A stretch of 36,000 bases of DNA from Symbiodinium natans (GCA_905221605.1 CAJNDS010001347.1:486501-522500); one strand, 5' to 3'; counted from the stretch's first letter, positions 1 to 10,104 are shown. Notes: generated by a model not told the origin, from the letters alone. Translations and numbers: made by a program.

Positions 1-108
1 AGCCACTGCAGTGTCGGGGGAGTATTCCGCCTAGGCCCCAAACGGGTTTCAATCTAGGGGAGCCCAACCCTGAAACCTTAAACCCTAACCCCTAAACCGC
101 AGCTCTTA

Positions 109-157
109 CAGGGGTTGAGAAGGGAGCCTAACCCCCCCAAAAAAAGGCATCCTAGTG
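109..157. mobile_element. Partial F3-like element
   Basis: GGGAGCCTAACCCCCCCAAA followed by GGCATCCTAG matches the right half of the F3 copies at 9948 and 16867. Confidence 0.4.
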
Positions 158-184
158 CATCGTTTGTGCATGGTTCGGAGTTTA

Positions 185-265
185 GGGTCTAGGGTCCAAG
201 GTTTTCGGGGAGGGTTTGGTTCTGGTGTAGGGTTTAGGGTTTGGGGTTTAGGGTTTAGGGTTCTA
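185..265 (+). repeat. TTTAGGG-like array, degenerate
   Basis: Several TTTAGGG and GTCTAGGGT units mixed with TTTGGGG. Confidence 0.7.
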
Positions 266-365
266 GAGGTCTTAGTATCTGGCCTTCCCTTGCTTCGAGC
301 AGGCTGTCCAGCCCATGTCCACGAGCAGCAGATTCCTTCGCTCGGTGCTTTGTGCTTTTTGCGGG

Positions 366-688
366 AGGGTGTAGGGTTTAGGGTTGGGGTTTAGGGGTTT
401 AGGGTTTAGGGTTTAGGGTTTAGGGTTTAGGGTTTAGGGTTTAGGGTTTAGGGTTTAGGGTTTAGGTTTTTAGGGTTTAGGGTTTAGGGTTTTGGGTTTA
501 GGGTTTAGGGTTTAGGGTTTAGGGTTTAGGGTTTAGGGTTTAGGGTTTAGGGTTTAGGGTTTAGGGTTTAGGGTTTAGGGTTTAGGGTCTAGGGTCTAGG
601 GTCTAGGGTCTAGGGTTTAGGGTTTAGGGTTGAGGGTTTAGGGTTTAGGGTTTAGGTTCAGGGTTTAGGGTTTTTTTGGTTTAGGGGT
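366..688 (+). repeat. TTTAGGG array, longest at left
   Basis: About 40 units, mostly exact TTTAGGG, with a block of TCTAGGG at 584-615 and slips to TTTTAGGG. On + the G-rich strand comes first, the wrong way round for a left chromosome end. Confidence 0.95.
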
Positions 689-772
689 GCGGGACCAGCT
701 TGAAGCGGGGATCTTTGCAGGCAACTGCGGGTCAGGAGTTGCAGGGCTAAAGGATGGAGCCTTATTGGGGAC

Positions 773-878
773 CTTAGGGTTTAGGGTTTAGGGTTTAGGG
801 TTTAGGGTTTAGGGTTTAGGGTTTAGGGTTTAGGGTTTAGGGTTTAGGGTTTAGGGTTTAGGGTTTAGGGTTTAGGGC
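773..878 (+). repeat. TTTAGGG array
   Basis: Fifteen near-perfect units. Confidence 0.95.
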
Positions 879-957
879 TATTCGGGGGCTACTTCGGTAT
901 GTAGGGACGATATGCGGGTCATAGAAGGGGTGATATACCTAGTTGCTGAGTTCATAA

Positions 958-1052
958 GCCACCAAAAAGTGTACACTTTCAGTTCTATAGGGGACTATAG
1001 TATCCCAAAAAGTGTAAAGTGCACTCACTCAGCTACTTAATATCGGGGAATA
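958..1052. repeat. Dispersed repeat F7, copy 1, uninterrupted
   Basis: AAAGTGTACACTTTCAGTTC through CACTCACTCAGCTACTTAAT is repeated at 11202-11385, where a CCCTAAA array splits it. Confidence 0.7.
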
Positions 1053-1168
1053 AGATTTCAGGTACCTTCTAAGGGTCCCTCCTTATTGACCCTTAAGAGA
1101 AGCATCTTCTTCGGATACGCGCCGATCACGCGCGTGAGCACCCGAGCAGCGATGCCCTCCTCCTCAGA

Positions 1169-1276
1169 TCGGGTTTAGGGTTTAGCGTTAGGGTTTAGGG
1201 ATAGGGGTTATAGGGGTTAGGGTTTAGGGTTTAGGGTTTAGAGTTTGGGGTTTAGGGTTTAGGGTTTTCGGTTTAG
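1169..1276 (+). repeat. TTTAGGG array, degenerate
   Basis: TTTAGGG mixed with ATAGGGG and TTTAGAG. Confidence 0.85.
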
Positions 1277-1375
1277 TGTTTGCACAAGCATAACATGTGA
1301 AAACCCCCAAAGCAATCTTCCTAGCTCACGAGACACAGAGTCAGCGAACTGTTGCACCCCCGCAGGTTCTACAGC

Positions 1376-1490
1376 TTAGGGTTTAGGGTTTTTGGGTTTA
1401 GGGTATAGGGTTTAGGGTTTAGGGTTTAGGGTTTAGGGTTTAGGGTTTAGGGTTTAGGTCTCAGGGCTTAGGATTCAGCAGGGGATTTCG
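1376..1490 (+). repeat. TTTAGGG array
   Basis: About ten units, decaying at the right into TCTCAGGGCTTAGG. Confidence 0.9.
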
Positions 1491-1723
1491 GGGTTTTGGA
1501 CTTGGGACTTGGTGAGGGGATTTAACGGTTTAAGGGCACTTAGGGTCTAGCAATTCAGGTGTGTAAGGGTGGAGGGGTACTTAGGGTCTAGTAGTTCCGG
1601 TGTGTAGGGGTACTTAGGGTCTAGTAGGGGATGTAGGGGTTTAGGGTCTTGAGCTTCTCGTTGCCATTGCCTCTTACATTGTTGCGCAGAGGAGTGGACG
1701 ATGGTCCGGTGTTGGGGGTTTCG

Positions 1724-1810
1724 GGTTTGGGGTTTGGGGTTTAGGGTTTAGGGTTTAGGGTTTAGGGTTTCGGGATGTTTCGGGTTTATGGGAGGATTAG
1801 GGTTTAGGGC
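1724..1810 (+). repeat. TTTAGGG array, degenerate
   Basis: TTTGGGG then TTTAGGG then TTTCGGG units. Confidence 0.8.
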
Positions 1811-1841
1811 TTGCGGATGCTGGGGGGGCTCTTGGGTGGGC

Positions 1842-1842
<1 letters not shown>

Positions 1843-1879
<37 letters not shown>
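1843..1879. repeat. (TG)n microsatellite
   Basis: About 18 uninterrupted TG units. Confidence 0.95.
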
Positions 1880-1881
<2 letters not shown>

Positions 1882-1942
1882 CTTGAGGGTATAGTTTGAG
1901 GCTTTCAGGGTTTGAGGGATTTGGGATTTTCGGGTATTCCAG

Positions 1943-1998
1943 TTCAAACCTAAACTCTAGACCCTAAACCCTAAACCCGAAACCCTAAACCCCAAGCC
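1943..1998 (-). repeat. CCCTAAA array
   Basis: Seven units on the opposite strand to the arrays on its left. Confidence 0.85.
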
Positions 1999-2111
1999 CC
2001 AAAAGGAAGCTGTAGCCTCGAATCCGAGGGGCGGCGCAGGACCCAAGCGCTTCCTGCATGGTGTCGTAGTAGATGTAGTTCCCGGGATGCATCCTTGGCG
2101 GCGTGGTTTTT

Positions 2112-2232
2112 TGGGGGTTTAGGGTTTAAGGTTTAGGGTCTAGGGTTTAGGGTTTAGGTTTTAGGGTTTAAGGCTTAGGGTTTAAGTTCAGGGTTTGGGG
2201 TCTAGGGTTAGGGTTTCGGGTTGAGGGTTCAG
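2112..2232 (+). repeat. TTTAGGG array, degenerate
   Basis: Units vary: TTTAAGG, TCTAGGG, TTTAGGT, TTCAGGG. Confidence 0.8.
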
Positions 2233-2474
2233 CATCTGCAGTCCAAGCATTCACTAGTCAAGCTCGCTACTCTCTGGTATCGGATATCTACTCACCCACC
2301 CTTGATCCCATAGCATTAGGAAAATATGTTAGTTCTTAACTGCATGTATTCACAGAAGCGCAGATGTTCTTAAAGCGCCCGCCTCAAGTTTTTTCGCTAT
2401 ACCACTTCAAAGGGGGAGACGGGGGGAGAGCGAACCGATAAATCGGAATGCACCTTCACCTTGTGTCGAACGAA

Positions 2475-2592
2475 GGGTTTAGGGTTTAGGGTTTAGGGTT
2501 TAGGGTTTAGGGTTTAGGGTTTAGGGTTTAGGGTTTAGGGTTTAGGATTTAGGGTCTAGGGTCTAGGGTCTGGGGTTTAGGGTCTAGGGTAG
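2475..2592 (+). repeat. TTTAGGG array
   Basis: About 11 exact units followed by TCTAGGG variants. Confidence 0.95.
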
Positions 2593-3045
2593 TTGCAGCC
2601 AAAAGATGAGCCGTCGGCTTCACTGACATCATGAAGTGAAGGGCCTGGTTAACCTCGTCTGTCGATCACATGTTGAGCTGCGTCTGCGCTAAATCGCATT
2701 AATGCCTTGCAAACCCCCGGGTGAGGTTTGAAAAGGGTGCAGAGTAACTCTGCCCCTGCCACAAGGTTGAAATCAAAGCTTCTGAGGGTGCATGTGCCCT
2801 AACCCCAAAACCCAGAACCCCTAGACCCCTAACTTGCTTGGGCCTGAAGATACTTTGTGTGTACTCGCTGCAAGCAGACGTTTCCAATATTGAGGTACCT
2901 AGACCCGTATTTGGAAAGCTAATCTCAAGCCTCCAGCCAGGTTTGACCCAACTGAACTCACGATCTGGGCTAGTGACATGTTCTCAGCTAAAACTACCCG
3001 AGTTGCCAATGGAAGTGGGTTTACCCATCTGTGGCAGCTGATGAT
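2593..3045. other. Unique sequence, nothing recognised
   Basis: Short opposing frames only; no family, splice pattern or repeat arm identified. Confidence 0.5.
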
Positions 3046-3090
3046 TAGGGTTTAGGTTTCAGTGTTTAGGGTTTAGGGTTTAGGGGGGTT
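3046..3090 (+). repeat. Short TTTAGGG array
   Basis: Four to five units, degenerate at the left. Confidence 0.8.
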
Positions 3091-3198
3091 TATGTGCTAT
3101 GTGGCTTAGATTTCAAAAAGATCTTGCCTCGCTCTTGTTTTCACCTCCAACGTCGGGTCATCCGCGGGGGCGGCGGGCGTCGCAGGCAAGAAGGTGCT

Positions 3199-3481
3199 GG
3201 GAGGTTCATGGTACGTATTAACCACTTATCCCTAAGGGTCCATGTACCTATCTAGCATATACTTGGGCCTTAAAGGGGTTCCCATATGGTAGCTTTACAG
3301 CCCAAGTATATACTATACAGGTACATGGACCTTTAGTGTTATTATATCTGTACGTATAACCCACTTTGAAGCCTCTTAAGTGCCCTCATATGGTTGTAAG
3401 TACAGTTAAGTGCCCTAGTATGGTTGTAAGTACAGATACAAGTACAGTTATAGCTGGTTCATAAGTATCATGAACCTCCAA
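3199..3481. mobile_element. Foldback family F1, copy 1, with nested hairpin
   Basis: Ends GGAGGTTCATGGTAC and GTATCATGAACCTCC are inverted; subterminal TATTAACCA and TGGTTCATAA also pair. A second hairpin, AGGGTCCATGTACC...GGTACATGGACCTTT (about 3233-3334), lies inside and looks like a nested element. Confidence 0.65.
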
Positions 3482-3844
3482 ACAATCATCCTCGTGCGGT
3501 ACAATGCGGGCAGGACCCGGTCATTTCAAGGCTGCGAAAAACGCAGGCGCTGTCTTCCCCATGTCCCAGTCACTTCGGGCAAAGAGGCCGCATATGCAGT
3601 CAAGGGCCATGTGGGGCCAGAGCTTCCCACAAGTTGCTTCTGAAGAAAGGCTGGGCAAACCATCTCTGCTTTTCGGCAACAAGGACATGGCTGTGTGCTT
3701 GTGGAGCTTGAGATTGCTTGAGGTGCACATGCTGTGACATCGGACGTCCCGCAGGGGTGCTGCCCGAGCCCACATCGAAACCGCCGACACCTTCCGACTT
3801 TTGTGTGGAAGGTAGAGACAGCAAAGCTCAGTGCAATCCCCCGG

Positions 3845-4165
3845 TTAGGTCGCCCCGTTCCTGCGCAACAAGTTGGCGATGGAGAGCTCTTCTGGGGACA
3901 TAGGTCTATTCCCGTTCTCAGCAAAGCTTGTCAACCATTGCAGCGGTGTTTGTCCGGTGTGATCACGCGAGTTCACTTCTGCCCTGGCACTCAGTAGGAT
4001 AGGAACCATCCGTTCCTTCTTCTGGAGCACTACTTGCAACAGCGGCGTTTGTCCATTATTTCGGTCATCCGCGGCTGCTCGCTGTTCGATAAGAAGCTGG
4101 GCGATCTTTGTCTCATCGACCGTGGAAGGTCCCATAATACACCTTCTTGGTAGACCAGTAACCAT
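3845..4165 (-). pseudogene. Ankyrin-repeat exon fragment
   Basis: The frame contains two adjacent ankyrin-like repeats: DDRNNGQTPLLQVV with a following helix pair ending in ILLSARAEVN, then SRDHTGQTPLQWLTSF and IANLLRRNGA before TAA. G-x-TPL and the AxVN turn are ankyrin hallmarks. Only about 85 residues match; the upstream end runs into a foldback element (from about 4146), so this is a terminal exon or relic of a larger ankyrin protein, cut off by repeats. No other exon of it was found. It may still be transcribed. Confidence 0.5.
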
Positions 4166-4259
4166 CTTATAACAAGGGCACCCTTTTTGGGTTGGGTTAC
4201 TTTATAAGGGAACCTTGCAAAAAAAAAAAGGAAAAAGGGTACCGTTGGGCTACCAGGCC
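4146..4259. mobile_element. Foldback family F3, copy abutting the ankyrin fragment
   Basis: TTGGTAGACCAGTAACC at the left pairs with GGGCTACCAGGCC at the right; GGGCACCCTTTTT and AAAAAGGGTACC pair further in. Confidence 0.5.
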
Positions 4260-4560
4260 TTGTAAGCGGCGTCGCACCAGCACTGTCCTGTGAGGGTTTC
4301 AAGCAGTCAAGCAGCAACGAAAGCGTTGGTCTCATGCTCTTGCAGGACTAGACAGCCTACGGAATTCTTGTTACTTCCTGGCCAAAAAGCGAGCACGCCA
4401 AACCAAAGCCAAAAAACAGAAAGAATCTCACAGCAAGTCGGTCCTGGCAATTCGCGTTCGCTCCCCTGTCTAACTCCGCGCGCACCTGCTCGAAATTGCG
4501 GGCTGCTGCAGCAGCGCAAAGCGAATTGCACAGCTGTTGCTTCCTCTCCGTCTCCTTCCC

Positions 4561-4815
4561 ATTTGGGGGTTTCTGAAAATAGGGGTTTCCTTGTTGGGGT
4601 CCTTAATATAAGGCCGACCTAGTCAGGGAAAGCCGATACGGATTGAGAGGTCGGATCTCTCTTCTAGCACTTTTGCGAAACGGGGCTGAGATGTCTGAGA
4701 TGTGGGCGTTTCCAAAATTATAGGGTTCCCTTTAGGGGTCCATACTATAAGGGGAATCCCCCTACTTGGGGGTCTATATTAGGGGTCCCCCTTATTTTCG
4801 TAAACCCCCAAGTCC
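4561..4815. mobile_element. Foldback element F5
   Basis: TTTGGGGGTTTCTGAAAATA at 4561 is inverted at the right as TATTTTCGTAAACCCCCAAG, with GGGGTCCTTAATATA pairing with TATATTAGGGGTCCCC. Confidence 0.5.
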
Positions 4816-5094
4816 TGCTGCAGCTGTCGGACGTATTCTGCGAGGGCCTGGTCAAGGTGGCAGCTGGGCGCTGGGCAGTCAACGCACTTCCAAGACATCC
4901 GGGACCGCAGGGCATACTGCTGCGGGGTCCAGTGCTCATCCCTCTTGGCCTAGGAGGCCCCTTAAAGCCTCTGAAAGATGTACTTGAAAGTGGTTTAGGG
5001 AGTTCAGGGTTTAGGGTTTAGGTCTATTCCTAGATGTTCTCCTCTTAAACCCAATATGGGAAAATAGACAATGTCCCAAGGGCCTACCTAGTGG

Positions 5095-5555
5095 CGGACA
5101 TATACCAGGATGGCAGCCCGGCTATCAGCTGCTTCCGGAGACTCGCGCTGGTCGTTGCGCAGGTGCCGAGCAAGTCGATCAGCAGCACTTCAGGGGACCA
5201 AGTTCCCCGGAGCCAAGAGCCACGAGCGCCCCAGGAAGCGACGCCCAGAGTAGGAATCTCGTAGTTGTAGAGCACCGAGCTGCTCAGCGGCCGCTCACCA
5301 GCCACTTCCTGTACTCCCCTTAGAACCTTAATAGAAATCATATTGTTAATATCCTCTTGGGTTTTATACAAACAAATATTCGAAAATAATTCCCAAGGGG
5401 GATATAGCTTCTTTGTGAACAAGCGCCACGACCATGCCTTGACCCTTCTCGGCCATGGCACTCACAAATGCGAAGCTAGCCTGGACCCAGGAGTGGCCTA
5501 GGAATAAAAAGGATGCCCTGTTTTGGGTTTTCAGGGAATTATCAGGGAACCCCAA
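5095..5555 (-). other. Possible exon remnants, not identified
   Basis: Two short open stretches look more protein-like than their surroundings: 5455-5555 region (AFVSAMAEKGQGMVVALVHK) and 5095-5300, where one frame gives DRLARHLRNDQRESPEAADS and another LLIDLLGTCATTSASLRK. Stops and frame changes separate them and no splice model convinced me. They could be relics of a gene or chance. Confidence 0.2.
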
Positions 5556-5819
5556 CCCTAAAAAAGAAAATAAAGGGCCTACTCCGGTTCCTAGTAGCTA
5601 TCGCCCAGAGGTTGGCGATGATCTTGGCGGCGAATTGCCTTCGGCATTGGTTGAGATCTTCGTGCTCCTGGAGGAGGGTGTAATGTAGTAGAGCTTGAAG
5701 TGGAACACAAAACTAGCAAACGCAGAAAGGCACCGGCTGCCATGGCAGTAGCGAGCTGTGTAAAAAAGCAAGTTGATATCAATGACCAACAAGTAGTGGT
5801 ATTGACAGTAGTACAATAG

Positions 5820-5960
5820 TAACTGTAGGCGAAATTACGGTCGTAGTAGAGTTGTAGTTGCAGCTGTTGTAGTGGTAGTCGTAGTCGTCGTCATCGTCGT
5901 AGTCGGAATGGTACTAGTAGTAGCAGCAGTAGCAGCAGTACCAGTAGCAGCAGTAAGCCT
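5820..5960. repeat. Trinucleotide-rich tract (GTA/GTC/GCA)
   Basis: GTAGTAGTCGTCATCGTCGTAG-like mixture; gives Val-rich and Thr-rich shadow frames. Confidence 0.8.
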
Positions 5961-6131
5961 CAGTAAGCGGCGGTGCTCCTGGATAAGACGCCCCAGCCTC
6001 GTGTTTGGATGGACAGTTCCGGCCTTCACGAGGTCTGCAAACTGCAGCAGGCGCTCTTGTGACACCCGGCTTTCGTGACCCCGGGGGTCAGAGGCCTCAG
6101 GTCTTTGCAATTGCAGTACTGTGCTAGTAGC

Positions 6132-6245
6132 CTAAACCCTCAACTTTAAACCCTGAGCCCTAAACCCTCAACCGTAAAACCCTAAACCCTAAACCCTAAA
6201 CCCTAAACCCTAAACCCTGAACCCTAAACCCTAAACCCTAAACCC
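6132..6245 (-). repeat. CCCTAAA array
   Basis: About 14 units; the TIR of the 1.85-kb element begins directly at its right edge. Confidence 0.95.
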
Positions 6246-6594
6246 TACACAGTGGGCCCTTTGAGATAGTTGAGAAAGAAAGAGATAGGGGAGATAAAAA
6301 AAGATAAAACGGAGATAGGCTAAGTCCATTTTAAGGTTTTATATCTTTTTTTGTTTTTTTCTATCTTTTTTTATTTTCTTTTATTTTTTGCTATCTGTTT
6401 TTGAAGCAAAATGGCGAGAATTCCACACTAGCTCAGATGTAGATTCTTTGTAGAAAAATCACCCACGTCCAGCTGGAAAGGCCTCTACTCGTTTCACGTT
6501 TGGGCTGCTGGCACAGGAGAAGGGAGACAGGAAGCCCTATGTGGCTTTGTGAGTTTTTTGGGGGCCCAGGTTTAAGCAGGGCACACGGGTTGCA

Positions 6595-6760
6595 CACCCG
6601 CCAAACATGCCCCGAAACATACCCCCGATACATGCCCCGTAACATACGCCCGAAATTGAAGGTAAAGTAGCTCATGATGCCACGAGACATACCCGAAGCA
6701 TACCCCCGAAACATACCCCGATACCCCAAAACATACCCGCGAAACATACCCTGATCCCAA
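6595..6760. repeat. Minisatellite, CGAAACATACCCC-type units
   Basis: About ten degenerate units of 13-16 bp such as CCCCGAAACATACC and CCCCGATACATG, inside the 1.85-kb element. Open frames here are by-products. Confidence 0.7.
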
Positions 6761-7194
6761 CAACTGTCGCCCGCCATTATATGGGTTTGTTCGATAAGGG
6801 TGGGGGGGGGGGGCGGGTTGAGGGAGGGCCTGTGAGTGGAGGAAAGACTTGCCGCAAGCTGTCCTCGAAGTGGGCGCTGGCTGTGGCCATGCTGAGAGCA
6901 AAGACGGTGGAAGTCCGTGAGGCGCGGGCAAGCAAAGATGGCTTCGGCTTGAGCTGCAGGCTACGACATGCATTTTTGAGGCTACGGAGCCCGTAGTGTG
7001 AGGGAGGCCAGCCCGCTACCTGCACTATTTGTGGGACATCTCAGGGCGGTAGTGTGCGGTAGTGTGCAGTAGTGCCTGGGCTTGGGCTGCAGGGCTTAAG
7101 GGTGGTAGTGCTTGAGGCCCTCTGCGAAGCTTACGGGCTCCAGGGCGGTAGTGGCCGGCAGTGTGCGGTAGTGCCTGCCTGGGGCCTGACTGGG

Positions 7195-7745
7195 GGAGCC
7201 TCAGCAAGGGACCTTTCCGGATTGGCTTGTGGGGCCGGAAGGGGAGCTGAGCAAGGGGTCTTGCCGGACTTGCTTCTGGCGCGGAAGGGGGGCCTAAGCA
7301 AGGGATCTTTCCGGACTTGCTTCTGGGCCCAAGCAAGGGATCTTGCCGGACTTGCTTCTGGGGCCGGAGTGGGGGCCCATAAGCAAGGGATCTTTCCGGA
7401 CTTGCTTCTGGGGCCGAAGGACGAGCCTAAGCAAGGGATCTTTCCGGGCTTGCTTTTGGGGCCGGAGGGGGCCGAAGCAACGGATCTACTTTCCGGACTT
7501 GCTTCTGGGCCCGGAGGGGGGGCCTAAGCAAGGGATCTTGCCGGACTTGCTTCTGGCGCCGAAGGCGGTCCTAAGCAAGGGATCTTTCCAGACTTGCTTC
7601 TGGGCGAAGAGGGGGAGCCTAAGCAAGGGATCTTGCCGGACTTGCTTCTGGGGCCGGGGGGCGGGCCTGAGCAAGGGCTCTTTCCGGACTTGCTTCTGGG
7701 GCAGAAGGGTGGGCCTAAGCAAGGGATCTTTCCGGGTTTGCTTCA
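7195..7745. repeat. 48-bp-type minisatellite with AAGCAAG...CTTGCTT hairpin units
   Basis: Eleven or so units share AAGCAAGGGATCTTTCCGGA and CTTGCTTCTGGGGCCG. AAGCAAG and CTTGCTT in each unit are inverted repeats, so each can form a small hairpin with a CCGG-containing loop. Units are mostly 48 bp, hence repeated peptides such as SKGSFRTCFWGRR appear in several frames on both strands. Confidence 0.85.
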
Positions 7746-8094
7746 TGTTAGCTGTATACACCGTACATTCTTTGATGCCCTAAACTAAACATGCAATATG
7801 ACCATTTTATCCCAAAATCGACTCAAACTATCTTTTTTTATCTTTTTTTATTTTTTTTTATCTTTTTTTATCTTTTTTTATCTCCCGGCGACCGGTGCCG
7901 CTTTGCCGCACTTTGCCGCACCTATCTTTTCTAAGTCTGTTCTATCTCGTTTATCTTTCCCTATCATTCCATGAAGATGGTATCTCAAGATAAAGATAGA
8001 AACGACTTAGACACTCCCTAAGTGACTTGTAACTCACTTAAAACCAACTCCCTATCTCAACTATCTCACCTATCTCCAAAGGGCCCACTGTGTA

Positions 8095-8192
8095 GACCCT
8101 AGACCCTAGACCTTAAACCCTAAACCCTAAACCCTAAACCCTAAACCCTAAACTCTAAACCCTAAACCCTCAACCCTAAACCCTAAACCCAA
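8095..8192 (-). repeat. CCCTAAA array
   Basis: Starts with CCCTAGA variants right after the 1.85-kb element and continues as CCCTAAA, the same strand as the array before the element. Confidence 0.95.
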
Positions 8193-8318
8193 GTCAGGCC
8201 TGGTGCTCTTCCCCCCCCCCACCCCCCCCACACACACAATGACCCGCCGGAAACCATGTCGTACAGTTTGCAGCACGCCAACATATTGAGTGTGGGTTTA
8301 GGGTTTTAGGGTTTACAG

Positions 8319-8416
8319 TTGGGATGCTCCCCCTTATACTAACAGTCCTTAATCCGGATATGTGAAGCCCTATTAGAACCCTTATTGAGGACTGTTCGTA
8401 TAGGGGGAAATCCCAA
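8319..8416. mobile_element. Foldback family F2, copy 1
   Basis: TTGGGATGCTCCCCCTTATA at the left pairs with TATAGGGGGAAATCCCAA at the right; ACAGTCCTTAAT and ATTGAGGACTGT also pair. Confidence 0.65.
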
Positions 8417-8670
8417 TAGACAACTCCTATTTTGTCAGGGGACGCCGAACATTTCCGACTTCTGTGACAAAGCAGATCCCCAAATAAACGCACGTTAGCT
8501 GCGATGCAAGCGCCTTGCTTTTCGACAACATAACGTAGCCCAAAATCGACCAACAAAAACGCGGAGTATACGCAGCCTGGAGCAAACAGACCAGTGTATG
8601 GCGTCAAAGGCATGCACGACTTCCAGAAATCTTTCCCCCTCAGTGATTACAGGTATTGCTGAGAACGGGG

Positions 8671-9185
8671 CGCGGTTTAATGTTGGACTCGCTTTAGTAC
8701 GTAGGGCCCCCCCCCCCCCAAACAATTTTGGGGTTTTCGGGGATCCTGAATAGTGTGGGCTGGGGCTGGGACGGGGCTGGGGGTAGGGCGGCTAGGGGTC
8801 GAGGGTCGAGGGGAAGCCTTGAAGCTTGAGGGTCTAAGCTTTCCACGGTCGCCGGGGCTCCGCATAAATGCGGACCACCGAAACAACTTGCTAAAGCGAA
8901 TCAGGGCAGCTCGTGGGCTACTCCCTTGGAAAATTGTTTGGGGGCCTGTTTCGTAATGAAATTTTAAAAGGAATTTAAATAAGGCTGGACACCAAAAAAA
9001 TCCGGAGTTTCATATTCAAAACTGTTTTAAGTTTTTGGCTCCCCGGCCCCCCGCCCTTCAACCCCGGCCGGCAAACATCGCATAATTGAGGACCACCCTA
9101 AACAATGGGGGGTCCCCTATAGGATTTCCGGAACATCGCATAATAGTGCCCCTTCTCACTAAAGCCAGTCCAACATTAAGCAACA
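8671..9185. mobile_element. Foldback element F6, about 515 bp
   Basis: TAATGTTGGACTCGCTTTAG (8678-8697) has a 20-of-21 reverse complement at 9158-9178. The interior has repeated GCATAAT and GGACCACC motifs near both arms and poly-C at 8706. Confidence 0.55.
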
Positions 9186-9300
9186 AGTTGCTATACTGTG
9201 ACAGCTGTCGTTTGCTTCAGTTGCCGTTGCAGTTCCTAATTCTTGTGACGGGATCTGCGGGGCATGCATTTCTGCGTGGGAAGAAAGCAGAAGTGCCCGA

Positions 9301-9404
9301 GCCTAAACCCTAAGTAAGCCCTAAACCCTAAGCCCTAAGCCCTAAGCCCTAAGCCCTAAGCCCTAAGCCCTAAGCCCTAAGCCCTAAACCCTAAACCCTA
9401 AACC
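9301..9404 (-). repeat. CCCTAAG variant array
   Basis: About nine consecutive CCCTAAG units between CCCTAAA units: a homogenised variant block. Confidence 0.9.
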
Positions 9405-9552
9405 TGACTTGAAGATTGTCTCTCAGCCCATATGTACAGCAAAGCGTCATTCGTCCAAAACCCAGCCCAGAGGATGGCGTCATCGCGGGCCACAGCCAGA
9501 TCCCTAAACCACTTGTTGAGGAACCTTAGTGACCATTTACAAATCATCTGTA

Positions 9553-9630
9553 AGGGTTTAGGGTTTAGGGTTTAGGGTTTCGGGTTTAGGGTTTAGGGTT
9601 TAGGGTTTCGGGTTTCGGGTTTAGGGCTTA
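9553..9630 (+). repeat. TTTAGGG array with TTTCGGG variants
   Basis: About ten units, TTTCGGG recurring three times. Confidence 0.9.
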
Positions 9631-9631
9631 G

Positions 9632-9782
9632 CGTTACGTGGGCCCTTAATATGGTCCCTTACCTGCTGCAAAGGGTTCACAAGTATGGGCCCTTGGGTTG
9701 TGTAGGGTATATAAGGGGTCTATAAGGGGTCCCCGGTTAAGGACCCATAATAATTAAGAGACCATGTAACTGCCCTTAGACA
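9632..9782. mobile_element. Foldback family F4, copy 1
   Basis: TACGTGGGCCCTTAATATGG at the left is complementary, with mismatches, to CCATAATAATTAAGAGACCATGTA near the right end. Confidence 0.5.
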
Positions 9783-9872
9783 TACGGTCAGCTCTCAAAA
9801 TTACCCCTTTTTGGGGTACCCTAAATAATAGGGGCAAAGAAGTGACCACATGGATGAAATTTTGGTTCCATG

Positions 9873-9920
9873 TCCCTAAACCCTAAACCCTAAACCCTAA
9901 ACCCTGAACCCTAAACCCTT
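9873..9920 (-). repeat. CCCTAAA array
   Basis: Six units with one CCCTGAA. Confidence 0.9.
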
Positions 9921-9947
9921 GATCGTGATTCTAGTAGTATGGAGGAT

Positions 9948-10066
9948 ATCTAGGCTGCCCAGTAACCTCGGTTGACGAGGGGTGCCCAATCTTCTGAAAG
10001 AGGTTTACAAAAGGAACCTAAGCCCCACAAAAAAAGGGAACAAGGGCACTACTGGGCATCCTAGAT
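9948..10066. mobile_element. Foldback family F3, copy 2
   Basis: ATCTAGGCTGCCCAGTAACC pairs with ACTGGGCATCCTAGAT; interior shares GGAACCTAAGCCCC and AAAAAAAGGGAACAAGGGCA with the copy at 16867. Confidence 0.65.
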
Positions 10067-10104
10067 AATCTGACCCCCCCCCCCCAAGTGTAGGGTTCAT
10101 CTGC

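Larger units (their letters stand above)
6246..8094. mobile_element. 1.85-kb element with 17-bp terminal inverted repeats
   Basis: TACACAGTGGGCCCTTT at 6246-6262 is the exact reverse complement of 8078-8094, and both ends continue inward into GATA/GAGATAG-rich purine tracts. TA lies at both outer edges (CCCTA before, TAGACC after), compatible with a TA target duplication, but the flanks are CCCTAAA arrays, which contain TA anyway. No transposase frame is present; the interior carries two minisatellites and T-rich TATCTTTTTTT blocks near each end. Best read as a non-autonomous DNA transposon or foldback. Confidence 0.55.

Noticed and set aside
1-700. True chromosome end
   Set aside because: At a left end the + strand should read CCCTAAA; here it reads TTTAGGG and is broken by unique sequence, so the array is interstitial.
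8194-8613. 139-codon minus frame
   Set aside because: Crosses a poly-C tract, the F2 foldback and telomere units; part may be a relic but nothing is recognisable.
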